Below, piece by piece: positions 34,579 through 43,166 of a stretch of 64,000 nt of DNA (the first letter of the stretch is position 1; every line of letters begins with the position of its first letter). The notes under the pieces are model-generated. The model was not told the DNA's origin. It ran no database searches and worked only from the letters and a program-made list of their open reading frames with translations. The DNA is from Vibrio algivorus (lineage in GTDB: Bacteria > Pseudomonadota > Gammaproteobacteria > Enterobacterales > Vibrionaceae). Where the stretch lies: the NCBI RefSeq assembly GCF_002218005.2, contig NZ_AP018679.1:248001-312000 (forward strand). The letters are read 5' to 3'. The position numbers and the translations under genes are program-made.

Positions 34579-36948
34579 TTATCGATTTTCGAAGCGGTTA
34601 TAATCGAGTAAACCGGATTCTATCGGTTGGTCATTTTCATACCATTTATGGATATTATCGCTGAAAGACCAAAAATTAGGATCACTGCGTCGGATGCCAT
34701 ATTTATCTAGCAAAGAGACGTAGTCCTGATCTTCCTTAATGCTAGATAAAGCTTGATAAAAATCGGCAATGTCTTTTTCTTGTAATTGTATAAAGGCGGC
34801 AGGATAACTGCCCACTACACCTTTCACAAACGTCAGATCATCATTTTCAAGATCGCGATTACTTTCTTCGTCAAATAAGCTCGAGATATTGGTATGAGCA
34901 TTATTGTGAATTAAGGTAAATACTTGCTCTTTACCACTGTCTGTAGTGATAAGAACAGTCACTAGCTGTGGTACTTGGCGTAACCCTTTGCCTTTAATGT
35001 CATCAATTTTACGTAAAATAACTTCGTTTTGTGGTGATAATCCGGTGTCTCGTATTTCGTAACGATGACCAAGCACAGGCTCTAATCGTTTTTTCAGCAT
35101 GGCATATAATTCATCTTGAGGCTTATCGGTTTTATATTGAATGCTGGTTGGTTGCTCAAATTTTTTCACATCACGTTGAATAAAGGCGCTGAGTTGTGGT
35201 GATGGATCTTGATACCAACTTTCCATTAACTCATGTCTGTCTTTAATTGGCAGTAGGGATAAGAAGTTCTCTTCACCTTCCATACGTAAGAAATCCATGA
35301 ACATACGAGTCATCAGCTGGTGGCCGAAGTTACCGTACACATCAAAGCCATCGACTAATAAATATTGAATTCGTTCTAATAACGCATAATCAATAATCCA
35401 AGCGGTTTTAGGCGGTTTACCTACTAAGCCTTTCACGACTGAGGCACTATCAAAATGGCGGAATATTGTTAAGGCTGCATTACCATTTTTACCATCACCG
35501 TCCCAAACAAGATCCGTTGTTAAATGAGTACCATTTTCGAACCACTGATTCATCGCTTGAGTTTTGGCTTTTAAATAACGAGCTTGCTGCTCTGAATAAG
35601 CAACCCATTGATAAAGTGGCACCACATTGCTTTGTTCTTCTGACGGTAATTTGAGATTGTCAGTTTGGTCATAATAAAACTTTTTAACATTAGGTAATTG
35701 GGCAGTTTTAGGGTTAACAAAAAACACCCAGAAGCGGTCATTGATAACATTAAGCGCTAATTGACCTCGGCACACAGGGCCTTTAATAAAGCTCATAATG
35801 GTATTTTGCGCGTTATCTAGCATGAAGTTATAACGAGCTTCTACTGGTAAGGCAGCAAAAGCGGTCATTGGGTTGGCTGCCACTGTCGGTTTATAGCTAG
35901 GCAACTCTTTTACGTCATAGTCTGGTTTAATAAACAGCTCTTGAATACGATCCAGTTTATTATCATTGAGTGCGTAAGGCTGATGAGTTTTATCGACAAT
36001 GGTCGCAGGATAGGCAACTAAACGGTAATAAACACGATCAACATTTGGCTCATCGTAAGGGCGACGAGTGGCAATACGGTTGACTGGCTGGCCTGGCGGA
36101 GTTGTTGAACGCACCAAAGCAAAAAATTGAATAGGTGTATCTTTGGTGGCTTTTAAGTGATCGGTAAAATAGAGATGCGATAAAAACAAATGCTCATAAA
36201 TATAGCGGCTAGTGAGTTGTTGCTTTAGTGAGTCACCATTGAAAAAGGCCTCCCATTTTTTTACTTCAGCTTGCTGAGCATCAGATAATGGTGCATGTGC
36301 TGTCATCGTTGCTCCACTAGATAACCATGCCATTAATTTATTGTGCTCAGTATTATTTAAGGCAGGCATTCCATAAGGCATTCCCCAAGTTGGGTAGTCA
36401 GCCTGATATTGATCTAAGCTTTCAATGGTCGGGCACTGTTGTTCACGATCAATATTAAAATCAAAGCCTTCTAATTGTTTTTGGTCAGGTAATGGGTGGG
36501 CTTGTTTTTGTTCTAATAGGCGAGCAACTAAACCAGCTTCCAAATTAGCTTCTGGAATTTGTGAACGTTCATTCAAAATTGGGTGGAAGCCAATATCACG
36601 CCATTGTTGGGTTGTTTGAGCATCTTCAAATAAACGCGTTGGGTTTGATGCGGTAAGGCGAGTCCCTTGATAAACAAGGCTCTTGTTCGCACCACGGTCA
36701 ATCCCCTCGACTGAGGATAATTTTAACTGACAAGGCGCATCATAACAGGCATGGCAAACCACACAGCGATTGTCCAAAATTGGCTTTATTTCATTAACAA
36801 AGTGCTGGGCAGCTTTACTGTTGTATTCTGGGGTTCTATCTTGAACTTGTGCTTTACCAAATAAATCATCGTAATTTAATCCGGTATAGACGGCACAGCC
36901 TGAAAAAAGAGTGATAAAAAATAAGAGAGTCAGGTGTTTTAATTTCAT
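34579..36948 (-). CDS. cti: fatty acid cis/trans isomerase
   Basis: A 789-residue periplasmic heme protein that converts cis to trans unsaturated fatty acids in membrane lipids under solvent or heat stress. The signal region MKLKHLTLLFFITLFSGC ends in a lipobox-like LFSGC, and a heme c site CVVCH is at residues 62-66. PTWGMPYGMPAL and NRFWVFFVNP are typical of Cti. The ATG at 36948 is chosen because the signal sequence begins there; an in-frame GTG/ATG further upstream runs toward the repeat at 36985. Confidence 0.92.
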   Translation of the reverse strand: MKLKHLTLLFFITLFSGCAVYTGLNYDDLFGKAQVQDRTPEYNSKAAQHFVNEIKPILDNRCVVCHACYDAPCQLKLSSVEGIDRGANKSLVYQGTRLTASNPTRLFEDAQTTQQWRDIGFHPILNERSQIPEANLEAGLVARLLEQKQAHPLPDQKQLEGFDFNIDREQQCPTIESLDQYQADYPTWGMPYGMPALNNTEHNKLMAWLSSGATMTAHAPLSDAQQAEVKKWEAFFNGDSLKQQLTSRYIYEHLFLSHLYFTDHLKATKDTPIQFFALVRSTTPPGQPVNRIATRRPYDEPNVDRVYYRLVAYPATIVDKTHQPYALNDNKLDRIQELFIKPDYDVKELPSYKPTVAANPMTAFAALPVEARYNFMLDNAQNTIMSFIKGPVCRGQLALNVINDRFWVFFVNPKTAQLPNVKKFYYDQTDNLKLPSEEQSNVVPLYQWVAYSEQQARYLKAKTQAMNQWFENGTHLTTDLVWDGDGKNGNAALTIFRHFDSASVVKGLVGKPPKTAWIIDYALLERIQYLLVDGFDVYGNFGHQLMTRMFMDFLRMEGEENFLSLLPIKDRHELMESWYQDPSPQLSAFIQRDVKKFEQPTSIQYKTDKPQDELYAMLKKRLEPVLGHRYEIRDTGLSPQNEVILRKIDDIKGKGLRQVPQLVTVLITTDSGKEQVFTLIHNNAHTNISSLFDEESNRDLENDDLTFVKGVVGSYPAAFIQLQEKDIADFYQALSSIKEDQDYVSLLDKYGIRRSDPNFWSFSDNIHKWYENDQPIESGLLDYNRFENR

Positions 36949-36984
36949 ATTAATACCGATAAAAACCCATTTAATTAAGTGCTT

Positions 36985-37046
36985 TATACCCAAGTAACTT
37001 CAAGATGATAGCTATGAATTCTGCATCTTAAGGTTACTTGGGTATA
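36985..37046. repeat. TATACCC repeat, 62-bp minimal copy
   Basis: Both terminal inverted repeats with only about 20 bases between them (TATACCCAAGTAACTTCAAG ... AAGGTTACTTGGGTATA). As RNA or single-stranded DNA it would fold into one hairpin. The remaining 300 bases to 37351 carry no gene. Confidence 0.85.
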
Positions 37047-37351
37047 TCAGCAAGAATAGCAAATATGTAGTTAATAGAAAAATAAGTGGTTAACAGAAAA
37101 GTAAACAATCGAACACAGAAATTTGATTTTTACCATGAAGTCTTATGTTAAGTAAACCCTTAGAAAAATCAGCACCTTGAATGTTTGGCCGTAAATCCTT
37201 TATGGTATGGATGGCTTGGGTATTAAACAGCTAAGTTTGTGCTGTTTTGACTCTACTTAGTTCAAAAATAAGGTAAAAAAGTTTATCCTATTCATGGCAG
37301 TGTGCTAAATTTACTAAGCATTTCTAATAACATTAAAAGCGAGTATATATT

Positions 37352-37888
37352 ATGAAAAAGTTGAAAGTGGCGATCGTAGCAGCTCTTGGCGTAACAACTC
37401 TAAGTGGCTGTATGGGTCAAATGGGTGTAACAGGCCTAGTAACTAAAGTTAACTTAATGGCTGTTGATAACCGTTATGCGCGTGAAGGCGTTTTCCTTCT
37501 TCTCAGCCCAGTTTACGGTATTGCTTCTGTAGCCGATTTATTCATCTTCAACTCAATTGAGTTCTGGACTGGCAAAAACATCATCACTAACAAATCTCCT
37601 GCGCTTGTTGATACAAGTGTTGAAGCTTGGTTAAAAGTGAACGATAAAGTAGATAGCTCTCTAACTGGTGCTCCAGTTCAAGCTAACGTTGCTGACGTTG
37701 AAAACACAACTATCCAAAAAATTGACAACAACACGCTAGAAATGAATATTTCTTACGTAAATGGCACTCAAAAAACTCTACGTGGTGTGAAAACTGGTGA
37801 TGCTGTTGCGTTTTACGCAAACAACGAACTAATCACTACAGTAAGTGTTCAAGAATTAGAAGATTACGTAGCATCAGCTCAACTGTAA
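37352..37888 (+). CDS. DUF3332 family lipoprotein
   Basis: A 178-residue protein of the DUF3332 family common in Vibrio. The signal sequence ends in the lipobox LSGC (Cys20). A hydrophobic stretch FLLLSPVYGIASVADLFIF follows at about residues 47-66. The C-terminal half is beta-rich. Function unknown. Codon use is typical of well-expressed genes (frequent GGT, CGT, AAC). Confidence 0.85.
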   Translation: MKKLKVAIVAALGVTTLSGCMGQMGVTGLVTKVNLMAVDNRYAREGVFLLLSPVYGIASVADLFIFNSIEFWTGKNIITNKSPALVDTSVEAWLKVNDKVDSSLTGAPVQANVADVENTTIQKIDNNTLEMNISYVNGTQKTLRGVKTGDAVAFYANNELITTVSVQELEDYVASAQL

Positions 37889-37926
37889 TCAACACCTTTT
37901 AGTGACACTGCTATAATATTATTCTT

Positions 37927-37958
37927 AGGGCCGATCAGCGATGATTGGCTCTTTTTTT
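37927..37958 (+). terminator. terminator after the DUF3332 gene
   Basis: AGGGCCGATCA (37927-37937) pairs with TGATTGGCTCT (37942-37952), two G-T pairs, four-base loop, then seven T residues. Confidence 0.85.
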
Positions 37959-38054
37959 GTGTCAAATCTCAAATCATCAAAAATTCGACCTAAGTACTAC
38001 AGATATTTCTCTTTAACTCTTTCATAGTACAGATAGAGCAAAGGAGAAGCAGTT

Positions 38055-38288
38055 ATGGAAATGGCATTAGTTATTATTGAAAAATCGATTTTGTTGATTG
38101 GGATCGCATGTGTGTTATTCAGCTTATTTGAATATGGAAAACGTAGTCAAGATTGGAAAGGGGTGGTGACGGTTTTCTATAAGCGTGTTGACATGACCGT
38201 GAATGAATTCAAGTTTTATAAGTTTGGAGTGAGCTTGTTAGTCTTCGCAGTGATTTTTCGGATTGCGATTCTTACATTTTTTCCATAA
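38055..38288 (+). CDS. small membrane protein
   Basis: A 77-residue protein with two hydrophobic helices (about 8-27 and 56-74) joined by a basic, aromatic loop (YGKRSQDWKGVVTVFYKRV). AAAGGAG lies eight bases before the ATG, a good ribosome-binding site. Not recognised as a named family. Confidence 0.65.
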   Translation: MEMALVIIEKSILLIGIACVLFSLFEYGKRSQDWKGVVTVFYKRVDMTVNEFKFYKFGVSLLVFAVIFRIAILTFFP

Positions 38289-38327
38289 ATATATAATAAG
38301 TAAGATATTTTACTGGTTTTGATATTG

Positions 38328-38341
38328 ACTGACTAGTCAGT
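38328..38341. promoter_or_regulatory. ACTGACTAGTCAGT palindrome
   Basis: A perfect 14-base palindrome, preceded by TTG and followed by five T. The TGACTGAC/GTCAGTCA style is common in TetR-family operators. It may be an operator for the guaC region or a short terminator of the small membrane gene 40 bases upstream. Confidence 0.45.
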
Positions 38342-38416
38342 TTTTGAGTTGTTATCTGACGTAAGGTATCACAAAAAAATTTAAAATAGCAGACTAGCAA
38401 TAAAAAAATCACAGCC

Positions 38417-38461
38417 TATAATGCTGAAAACCGGAGCGTCTGCCAACGCTCCGGTTTTTTT
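38417..38461 (+). promoter_or_regulatory. guaC promoter -10 and 5' terminator-like hairpin
   Basis: A perfect TATAAT is at 38417-38422. Starting five bases later, 38427-38439 pairs perfectly with 38446-38458 (13 pairs, AAAACCGGAGCGT) followed by T-run to 38461. If TATAAT is the guaC -10 box, the transcript would begin with a stable terminator-like hairpin, 115 bases before the coding start. No good -35 box is visible. Either the hairpin protects or regulates the guaC mRNA, or it ends a transcript from upstream. Confidence 0.6.
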
Positions 38462-38576
38462 GTGTCCGAAATATATGAACGCTTCTGCCAAAGTATTCAT
38501 AACGCAAGCAGTACATACATGGCTGCCTGTACCAGAATCGGCACATACATTTTATGTAATTAAGGAAATTTGCATT

Positions 38577-39620
38577 ATGCGTATCGAACAAGAACTTAAG
38601 TTAGGCTTTAAAGATGTGTTATTCCGCCCGAAGCGTTCAACATTAAAAAGTCGTTCTCAAGTAAATTTAACCCGCGATTTTACGTTCAAGCACAGCGGAC
38701 GTCAATGGTCAGGTGTACCTGTTATTGCGGCTAATATGGATTCTGTTGGTAGTTTCGATATGGCGAAAGCGTTAGCAGAACATGGTGTAATGACTGCGAT
38801 CCATAAACACTACTCAGTAGAAGACTGGAAAGGTTTTATCGAATCAAATGATGCGAGCGTGTTAAATAATGCAATGGTATCAACGGGGACTTCAGAAGAC
38901 GATTTTCAAAAAACCAAAGACATCATGGCAATGAGTGAAGATTTGATCTTTATCTGTATTGATATTGCGAATGGTTATTCTGAGCACCTAGTTGACTACG
39001 TAATGAAAGTTCGTGAAGCATTCCCAGATAAAGTGATCAGCGCGGGTAACGTCGTTACTGGCGATATGGTTGAAGAGCTTATTCTAGCTGGAGCAGATAT
39101 TGTTAAAGTTGGTATCGGCCCAGGTTCTGTATGTACGACCCGTGTTAAAACTGGTGTTGGCTACCCACAACTTTCCGCTATTATCGAATGTGGCGATGCC
39201 GCTCATGGTTTAGGTGGTATGATCATCGGTGATGGTGGCTGTACATGTGCGGGCGATGTATCGAAAGCCTTTGGCGGCGGAGCAGATTTCGTCATGCTAG
39301 GCGGCATGCTAGCGGGTCATGAAGAATCAGGCGGTGAGCGCATTGAGCAAGATGGCAAAACCTTCATGAAATTTTATGGCATGTCTTCTCAGTCTGCTAT
39401 GAAGAAGCACTCTGGTGGTGTTGCGAAATACCGAGCAGCAGAAGGCAAAACGGTATTGATTCCATTCCGTGGCACTGTGCATGACACCATCAATGATATT
39501 CTTGGTGGCGTACGGTCAACCTGTACGTACGTTGGTGCGGCTAAGCTTAAAGAGTTAACCAAACGAACTACTTTTATCCGTGTTCAAGAGCAAGAAAACA
39601 ATGTTTATGGAAGAGAATAA
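38577..39620 (+). CDS. guaC: GMP reductase
   Basis: A 347-residue NADPH-dependent enzyme that converts GMP to IMP in purine salvage. The catalytic Cys186 lies in GPGSVCTTRVKTG, and GGMLAGHEESGG and the start MRIEQELKLGFKDVLFRPKR are diagnostic. The ATG at 38577 follows TAAGGA by ten bases; upstream in-frame codons cross the leader hairpin and are rejected. Its 3' end is the attachment site of the Tn7-like element that starts 21 bases after the stop codon, which separates guaC from its own terminator now at 51558. Confidence 0.95.
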   Translation: MRIEQELKLGFKDVLFRPKRSTLKSRSQVNLTRDFTFKHSGRQWSGVPVIAANMDSVGSFDMAKALAEHGVMTAIHKHYSVEDWKGFIESNDASVLNNAMVSTGTSEDDFQKTKDIMAMSEDLIFICIDIANGYSEHLVDYVMKVREAFPDKVISAGNVVTGDMVEELILAGADIVKVGIGPGSVCTTRVKTGVGYPQLSAIIECGDAAHGLGGMIIGDGGCTCAGDVSKAFGGGADFVMLGGMLAGHEESGGERIEQDGKTFMKFYGMSSQSAMKKHSGGVAKYRAAEGKTVLIPFRGTVHDTINDILGGVRSTCTYVGAAKLKELTKRTTFIRVQEQENNVYGRE

Positions 39621-39635
39621 GGTTTGCGGAAGAGA

Positions 39636-39640
39636 GTAAG
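39636..39640. repeat. target-site duplication GTAAG (left)
   Basis: Five bases directly before the TGTTGA tip of the Tn7-like element, identical to 51504-51508. Tn7-family elements make 5-bp duplications. Confidence 0.9.
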
Positions 39641-39690
39641 TGTTGATACAACCATATATTGATATTTAATACAACTATAATTTGATATTG
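39641..39690. repeat. left end of the Tn7-like element
   Basis: Two direct TnsB-type repeats: 39641-39664 (TGTTGATACAACCATATATT-GATA) and 39668-39690 (AATACAACTATAATTTGATA-TTG). The first begins at the transposon tip. Confidence 0.85.
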
Positions 39691-39747
39691 CTTTTTCATG
39701 GTCTAAACTTTCGTAAGTTTACGACAAAATTGTGAAGAGGCAATATC

Positions 39748-40427
39748 ATGTCTGATCTACCTTCTCCTTCTACTGCCACTCTGATTGCACTTGAAGATGC
39801 ATTTGACACGCCTGCTTGAAACCTAACTAAGTCGCGCGGGAAAAACATACACCGTTACATTAGTGCTAAAATGGGAAAAAGAGTTACAGTAGAATCTTTT
39901 TTAGAATGTGCTGCTTGCTATCATTTTGATTTTGAGTCTAGTATCGTTCGTTTCTGTTCTCAGCCAATAAGATTTTCATACTGTTTAAATGGCAAGACCC
40001 ATACCTATGTTCCAGACTTTCTAGTTCAATTTTATACCGGTGTGTTTAAGCTGTACGAAGTAAAATCCGATATGGAAAGCTCAAAAGAGGAATTTCAATG
40101 TGGATGGAAAGCAAAAGTTCAAGGCGCGTTTGAGCTAGGTTTGGAGCTAGAGCTGGCTAAAGAGGAAGAAATATTAGATGAGGTAATCTTAAGCTTTTGC
40201 ATCGATATGCTTCAAGAGATGACCTGAATCACTTTCATCAAACTCTCCTTACTATACTTAAATTGAATGGGCCCCAAACCGCAAAGAGTTTAGGACAACA
40301 CCTCGGCTTAAATGGAAGAAAAATATTACCAATTCTGTGTGACCTGCTCTCTCGAAACTTACGCCAAGCAAGCTTAGAAACACCTCTATCTCTCGAATCT
40401 GAATTCGAATTGGGTTGTTATGCTTAA
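39748..40427 (+). pseudogene. tnsA: tnsA, Tn7-like transposition endonuclease subunit (nonsense plus frameshift)
   Basis: The frame starts at ATG 39748 (MSDLPSPSTATLIALEDAFD) and meets TGA at codon 24 (39817-39819), where CGA (Arg) would read TPARNLTKSRGKNIHRYISAKMG, the usual TnsA start. After it the frame continues through the nuclease core: ESFLE, YVPDF and YEVKS carry the Glu-Asp-Lys-type active-site residues. Near 40180-40205 the frame shifts and a winged-helix C-terminal part (LHRYASRDDLNHFHQTLL..., ending LGCYA) runs in another frame to 40427. A restart at 39871 could give a 118-residue fragment, not a full enzyme. Confidence 0.85.
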
Positions 40428-41096
40428 GAAATCATTTTCGAGTTTTCATTGGAAGTCAGCACTTCAGGAAGAAAAACTTGAACTGAATGATAGAAGTTTT
40501 GATACCAACGATATCGACGAATCAACATATCAAGATATCAAGATATATCAGCATTTCCTGACGATGTAGCCACACAGATTACTTTTCGTCTAAGTATCCT
40601 TCGTTATTTAGCCGGTAAGTGCGAACAAATTATTCCAAAGACTATTGAACCGCATCGTGTTGCACTACAACGATTAAATGACAAGAAGATTCCAAGTGCG
40701 ATATCAATATACCGTTGGTGGTTAGTTTTCAGAGCGTCTGGTTGTAATCCAGTTAGCTTAGCTCCCAAGAATAAATATAAGGGTAACCGTAAAGCTAAAG
40801 TACCAACATTCGTTGATGCTTTAATGGAACAAGCTGTAGAAGGTGTTATCTCTGGACGGAAAGTACGTATAAGAAGCGCCTACAAGCGCGTGCGAAGGAA
40901 ATTGCGTCAGCATAATCTGAGTAATGGAACGAAGTACAAATACCCAACTTATGAATCTTTTCGGAAGCGGGTCAATAAGAAAACTCCTTTCGAACGATTG
41001 GTAGCAAAAAAAGGAGAGCGAGTCGCGAAAAGAGAATTCCGTCGGATGGGAAAGAGAGTATTAACCTCAGCCGTGCTAGAGCGGGTGAAAATAGAT
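40420..41096 (+). pseudogene. tnsB: tnsB N-terminal part, frameshifted by an 8-bp tandem duplication
   Basis: Starts at ATG 40420, overlapping the end of tnsA by eight bases as in intact tnsAB pairs. After about 40 codons the 8-mer ATATCAAG occurs twice in tandem (40527-40534 and 40535-40542); removing one copy restores a frame that stays open to 41690. The restored protein has TnsB-type helix-turn-helix regions (IPSAISIYRWWLVFRASGCN, YPTYESFRKRV). It stops being TnsB-like at about 41096 (AVLERVKID), just before the DDE catalytic core, which is gone. Confidence 0.85.
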
Positions 41097-41690
41097 TTAT
41101 CTGCAGATGTACAGCTGCTTCGTAACACACCCCCAGAAGATGAAAAAGCACTGAGACAGGTTGAACGCCGATTAGCATTATTTATTTCTGAACTCAAGGA
41201 GTTGATGCGACAATCACTTACACCAGACAATGCTCGCCTCGTTTTTGAACGAATGATTGCCTTTATTGATTTGAATGATCTTCGGAAAACATTTGCTCGT
41301 TACGCTACTGGAGATCTGCTTGAAATAAACCTAGCAGCACTTGAAGAGTTTTTTACAAACTGTGTTGATACCCAGAGTTCCTGGGGAAATTTCCTGGAAG
41401 AATTTGAAGGTACAAATCAGATTCCGCTAATGACTATTCATAAAAGCAAGGGGCTGGAATTCGATACAACTATTTTCATGGGGATCGATGATAATGCTTG
41501 GTGGTCCTATCGACCTGGCGATTCAGAAGGGTTATCGACATTTTTTGTAGCACTGTTTCGTGCGAAACAAAGGGCGATATTTTCCTATTGTCAGCAAAGA
41601 GGAAAAAGAGCCAATGTCGCAGACTTCTATGCATTGTTGGAAGCCGCTGGTGTTCAGGAATATGTGATTCCTCCAAGTGTAGTGGCATAG
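41097..41690 (+). pseudogene. C-terminal fragment of a UvrD-like (SF1) helicase, fused to tnsB
   Basis: About 198 residues continuing in frame from the tnsB fragment. They contain late SF1 helicase motifs: MTIHKSKGLEFDTTIFMGID (motif V region) and VALFRAKQRAIFSYC (motif VI region). The N-terminal two-thirds with Walker A and B are missing. A deletion joined tnsB to this gene, presumably former cargo. UvrD-like helicases of this size occur in phage-defence pairs such as Gabija, but nothing here proves that origin. The chimeric frame (from ATG 40824) could still be translated as 288 residues. Confidence 0.75.
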
Positions 41691-41702
41691 TGAATTTAGC
41701 CA

Positions 41703-41720
41703 CCCCACTTGGGGTTTTGT
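41703..41720 (+). terminator. short terminator after the helicase fragment
   Basis: ACCCCA-CT-TGGGGT followed by TTTG: six G/C-rich pairs with a two-base loop, 13 bases after the stop codon. Confidence 0.6.
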
Positions 41721-41914
41721 GATACCTTTGCTAATTCGTTAACTACTAATTGAGCGAAACCTGTAACTCATTTTTGTGTCCAGAAATTAGCTAGTTCATA
41801 AGAGGGGCTAGGAAGGTTCTGCCCCATTGTGATTCAGCGCTGAAAATTGTTTATATCTATTCAATACGAGCTTGCCCTATCCAAAAGTATGCCTAACAAC
41901 TTCTAAATATGCAT

Positions 41915-42844
41915 TCATCCAAACAACTCGGTTGCAATACTTTCTTTCACCGCCGCAGTACGACCTAAATGTTTTTCTAAGAATGCTGCGGCTTCTTCCA
42001 TCTGACCATTCTCAATTAGCTCCAATAGAGATAAATGCTCTTCGCATTCTTTCCTCGGGATCGCTCTTTTCGTATTGACGTTATATTCAATCAAACGGCG
42101 TAACCTGTTTATTCGTTTTAATGAATCAAGCAGAAAAATATTGCCAGACATTGAGACTAAAGTTTCATGAAATAAGACTCCGGCATTAAACATGTCACCT
42201 GCAGAAACTAGTTTGCTGTCATTGTTTAGAATTTCAATTTGGGACATACGCAACATCTGAATTTTTGTCGTGTTGATAACAAAATCCGGCTCTCTTAAGG
42301 CTTGAGTTTCAATCAATTGGCGGAATCGATAACTCTGAGCATACGCCTTGGGCGAAGAGATAAATTCTTTAAACTCCCAACCGTAACCAAGGCTACGACT
42401 AAGCCATCCTTCTTTTTCTAATGTGATCAGGGCTTCTTGGACTGTTTTTCGGCTTTTCTCATAACGGGCCATGAGTTCATTTTCAGTAAAGCTTTTTGTT
42501 AGCTTTCCACTTAGATACGCCTGACCTATCTGATAACAAAGCGGGCTGAGATTTGATATTTCTGGGTTGAATACTTGTGAGTCAAGTAATGACCTGACGT
42601 CAGTTGTCTCAGCAAGAAAATAGCCTTGATTTGGTTTCTTTATTAATACTCCTTCATTTTCTAAGTATGCGAAAGCATTCCTTATCGGTGTTCTGGATAC
42701 TTTAAGCAAGTTGGAAAACTTAGTTTCTTTTATATGTGCTCCTATTGCCAGGCCTTCTTTCGTGATTTCGCTAAGCACTTTGTTTGCTAACAATAACACT
42801 GAATCCTTTTTCTTATCGTTTGTTGATACGGTCATCCAGATCAT
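41915..42844 (-). CDS. GntR/FadR-type regulator with two winged helices
   Basis: A 309-residue regulator. A first GntR winged helix spans about residues 15-78 (SNLLKVSRTPIRNAFAYLENEGVL), a second, separate one about 108-160 (ENELMARYEKSRKTVQEALITLEKEGWL), and the C-terminal half is a helical FCD-type effector domain (LFHETLVSMSGN, EEHLSLLELI). Two DNA-binding modules in one chain are unusual. It is divergent from the acid-sugar operon and very likely represses it until the substrate binds. The start at 42844 has AAGGA three bases upstream; the ATG at 42835 is the alternative. Confidence 0.87.
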   Translation of the reverse strand: MIWMTVSTNDKKKDSVLLLANKVLSEITKEGLAIGAHIKETKFSNLLKVSRTPIRNAFAYLENEGVLIKKPNQGYFLAETTDVRSLLDSQVFNPEISNLSPLCYQIGQAYLSGKLTKSFTENELMARYEKSRKTVQEALITLEKEGWLSRSLGYGWEFKEFISSPKAYAQSYRFRQLIETQALREPDFVINTTKIQMLRMSQIEILNNDSKLVSAGDMFNAGVLFHETLVSMSGNIFLLDSLKRINRLRRLIEYNVNTKRAIPRKECEEHLSLLELIENGQMEEAAAFLEKHLGRTAAVKESIATELFG

Positions 42845-42885
42845 TCTTCCTTCTTATACAAGTCGAAATAATTATCCACCATAAA

Positions 42886-42902
42886 TTGTATTTTGTGAAT
42901 AC
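42886..42902. promoter_or_regulatory. candidate operator 1 of the GntR-type regulator
   Basis: TTGTATTTTGTGAATAC with the inverted repeat GTATT-N5-AATAC. The 12-mer TTGTATTTTGTG recurs, inverted, in candidate operator 2 at 43144-43155. It lies about 40 bases from the regulator start. Confidence 0.6.
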
Positions 42903-42981
42903 CAATGAATTCATAGTGTGAAGAATAAGTTAAATTGTGATGTATTTAACAACTACAAAAAACAATTAATCATGAAAATAA

Positions 42982-42997
42982 TGTGATCTTAATCAAG
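42982..42997. promoter_or_regulatory. CRP-like site
   Basis: TGTGATCTTAATCAAG matches the left half TGTGA fully and the right half partly (TCAAG for TCACA). Catabolite control of a sugar-acid operon would be expected. Confidence 0.4.
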
Positions 42998-43102
42998 TTA
43001 ATATGATTTAATTTCATATAACCACTTGATTTTAATGTTTATATTTCTTTTGTGTTTCGATTTCTATACGAAGTTAAAGTTATCTTTTTGATTAACAATT
43101 CG

Positions 43103-43155
43103 TTGACAATCATCAGTTTTAAATTAATAGTGTATTTAGTTAACACAAAATACAA
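43103..43155 (+). promoter_or_regulatory. operon promoter with candidate operator 2
   Basis: A perfect -35 box TTGACA is at 43103-43108 with AT-rich -10 candidates around 43124-43131. Directly after, TGTATTT (43131-43137) and AAATACA (43148-43154) form an inverted repeat that contains the complement of the 12-mer in operator 1. A repressor bound here would block the promoter. The operon starts at 43167. Confidence 0.6.
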
Positions 43156-43166
43156 AGTGCGAGTGT

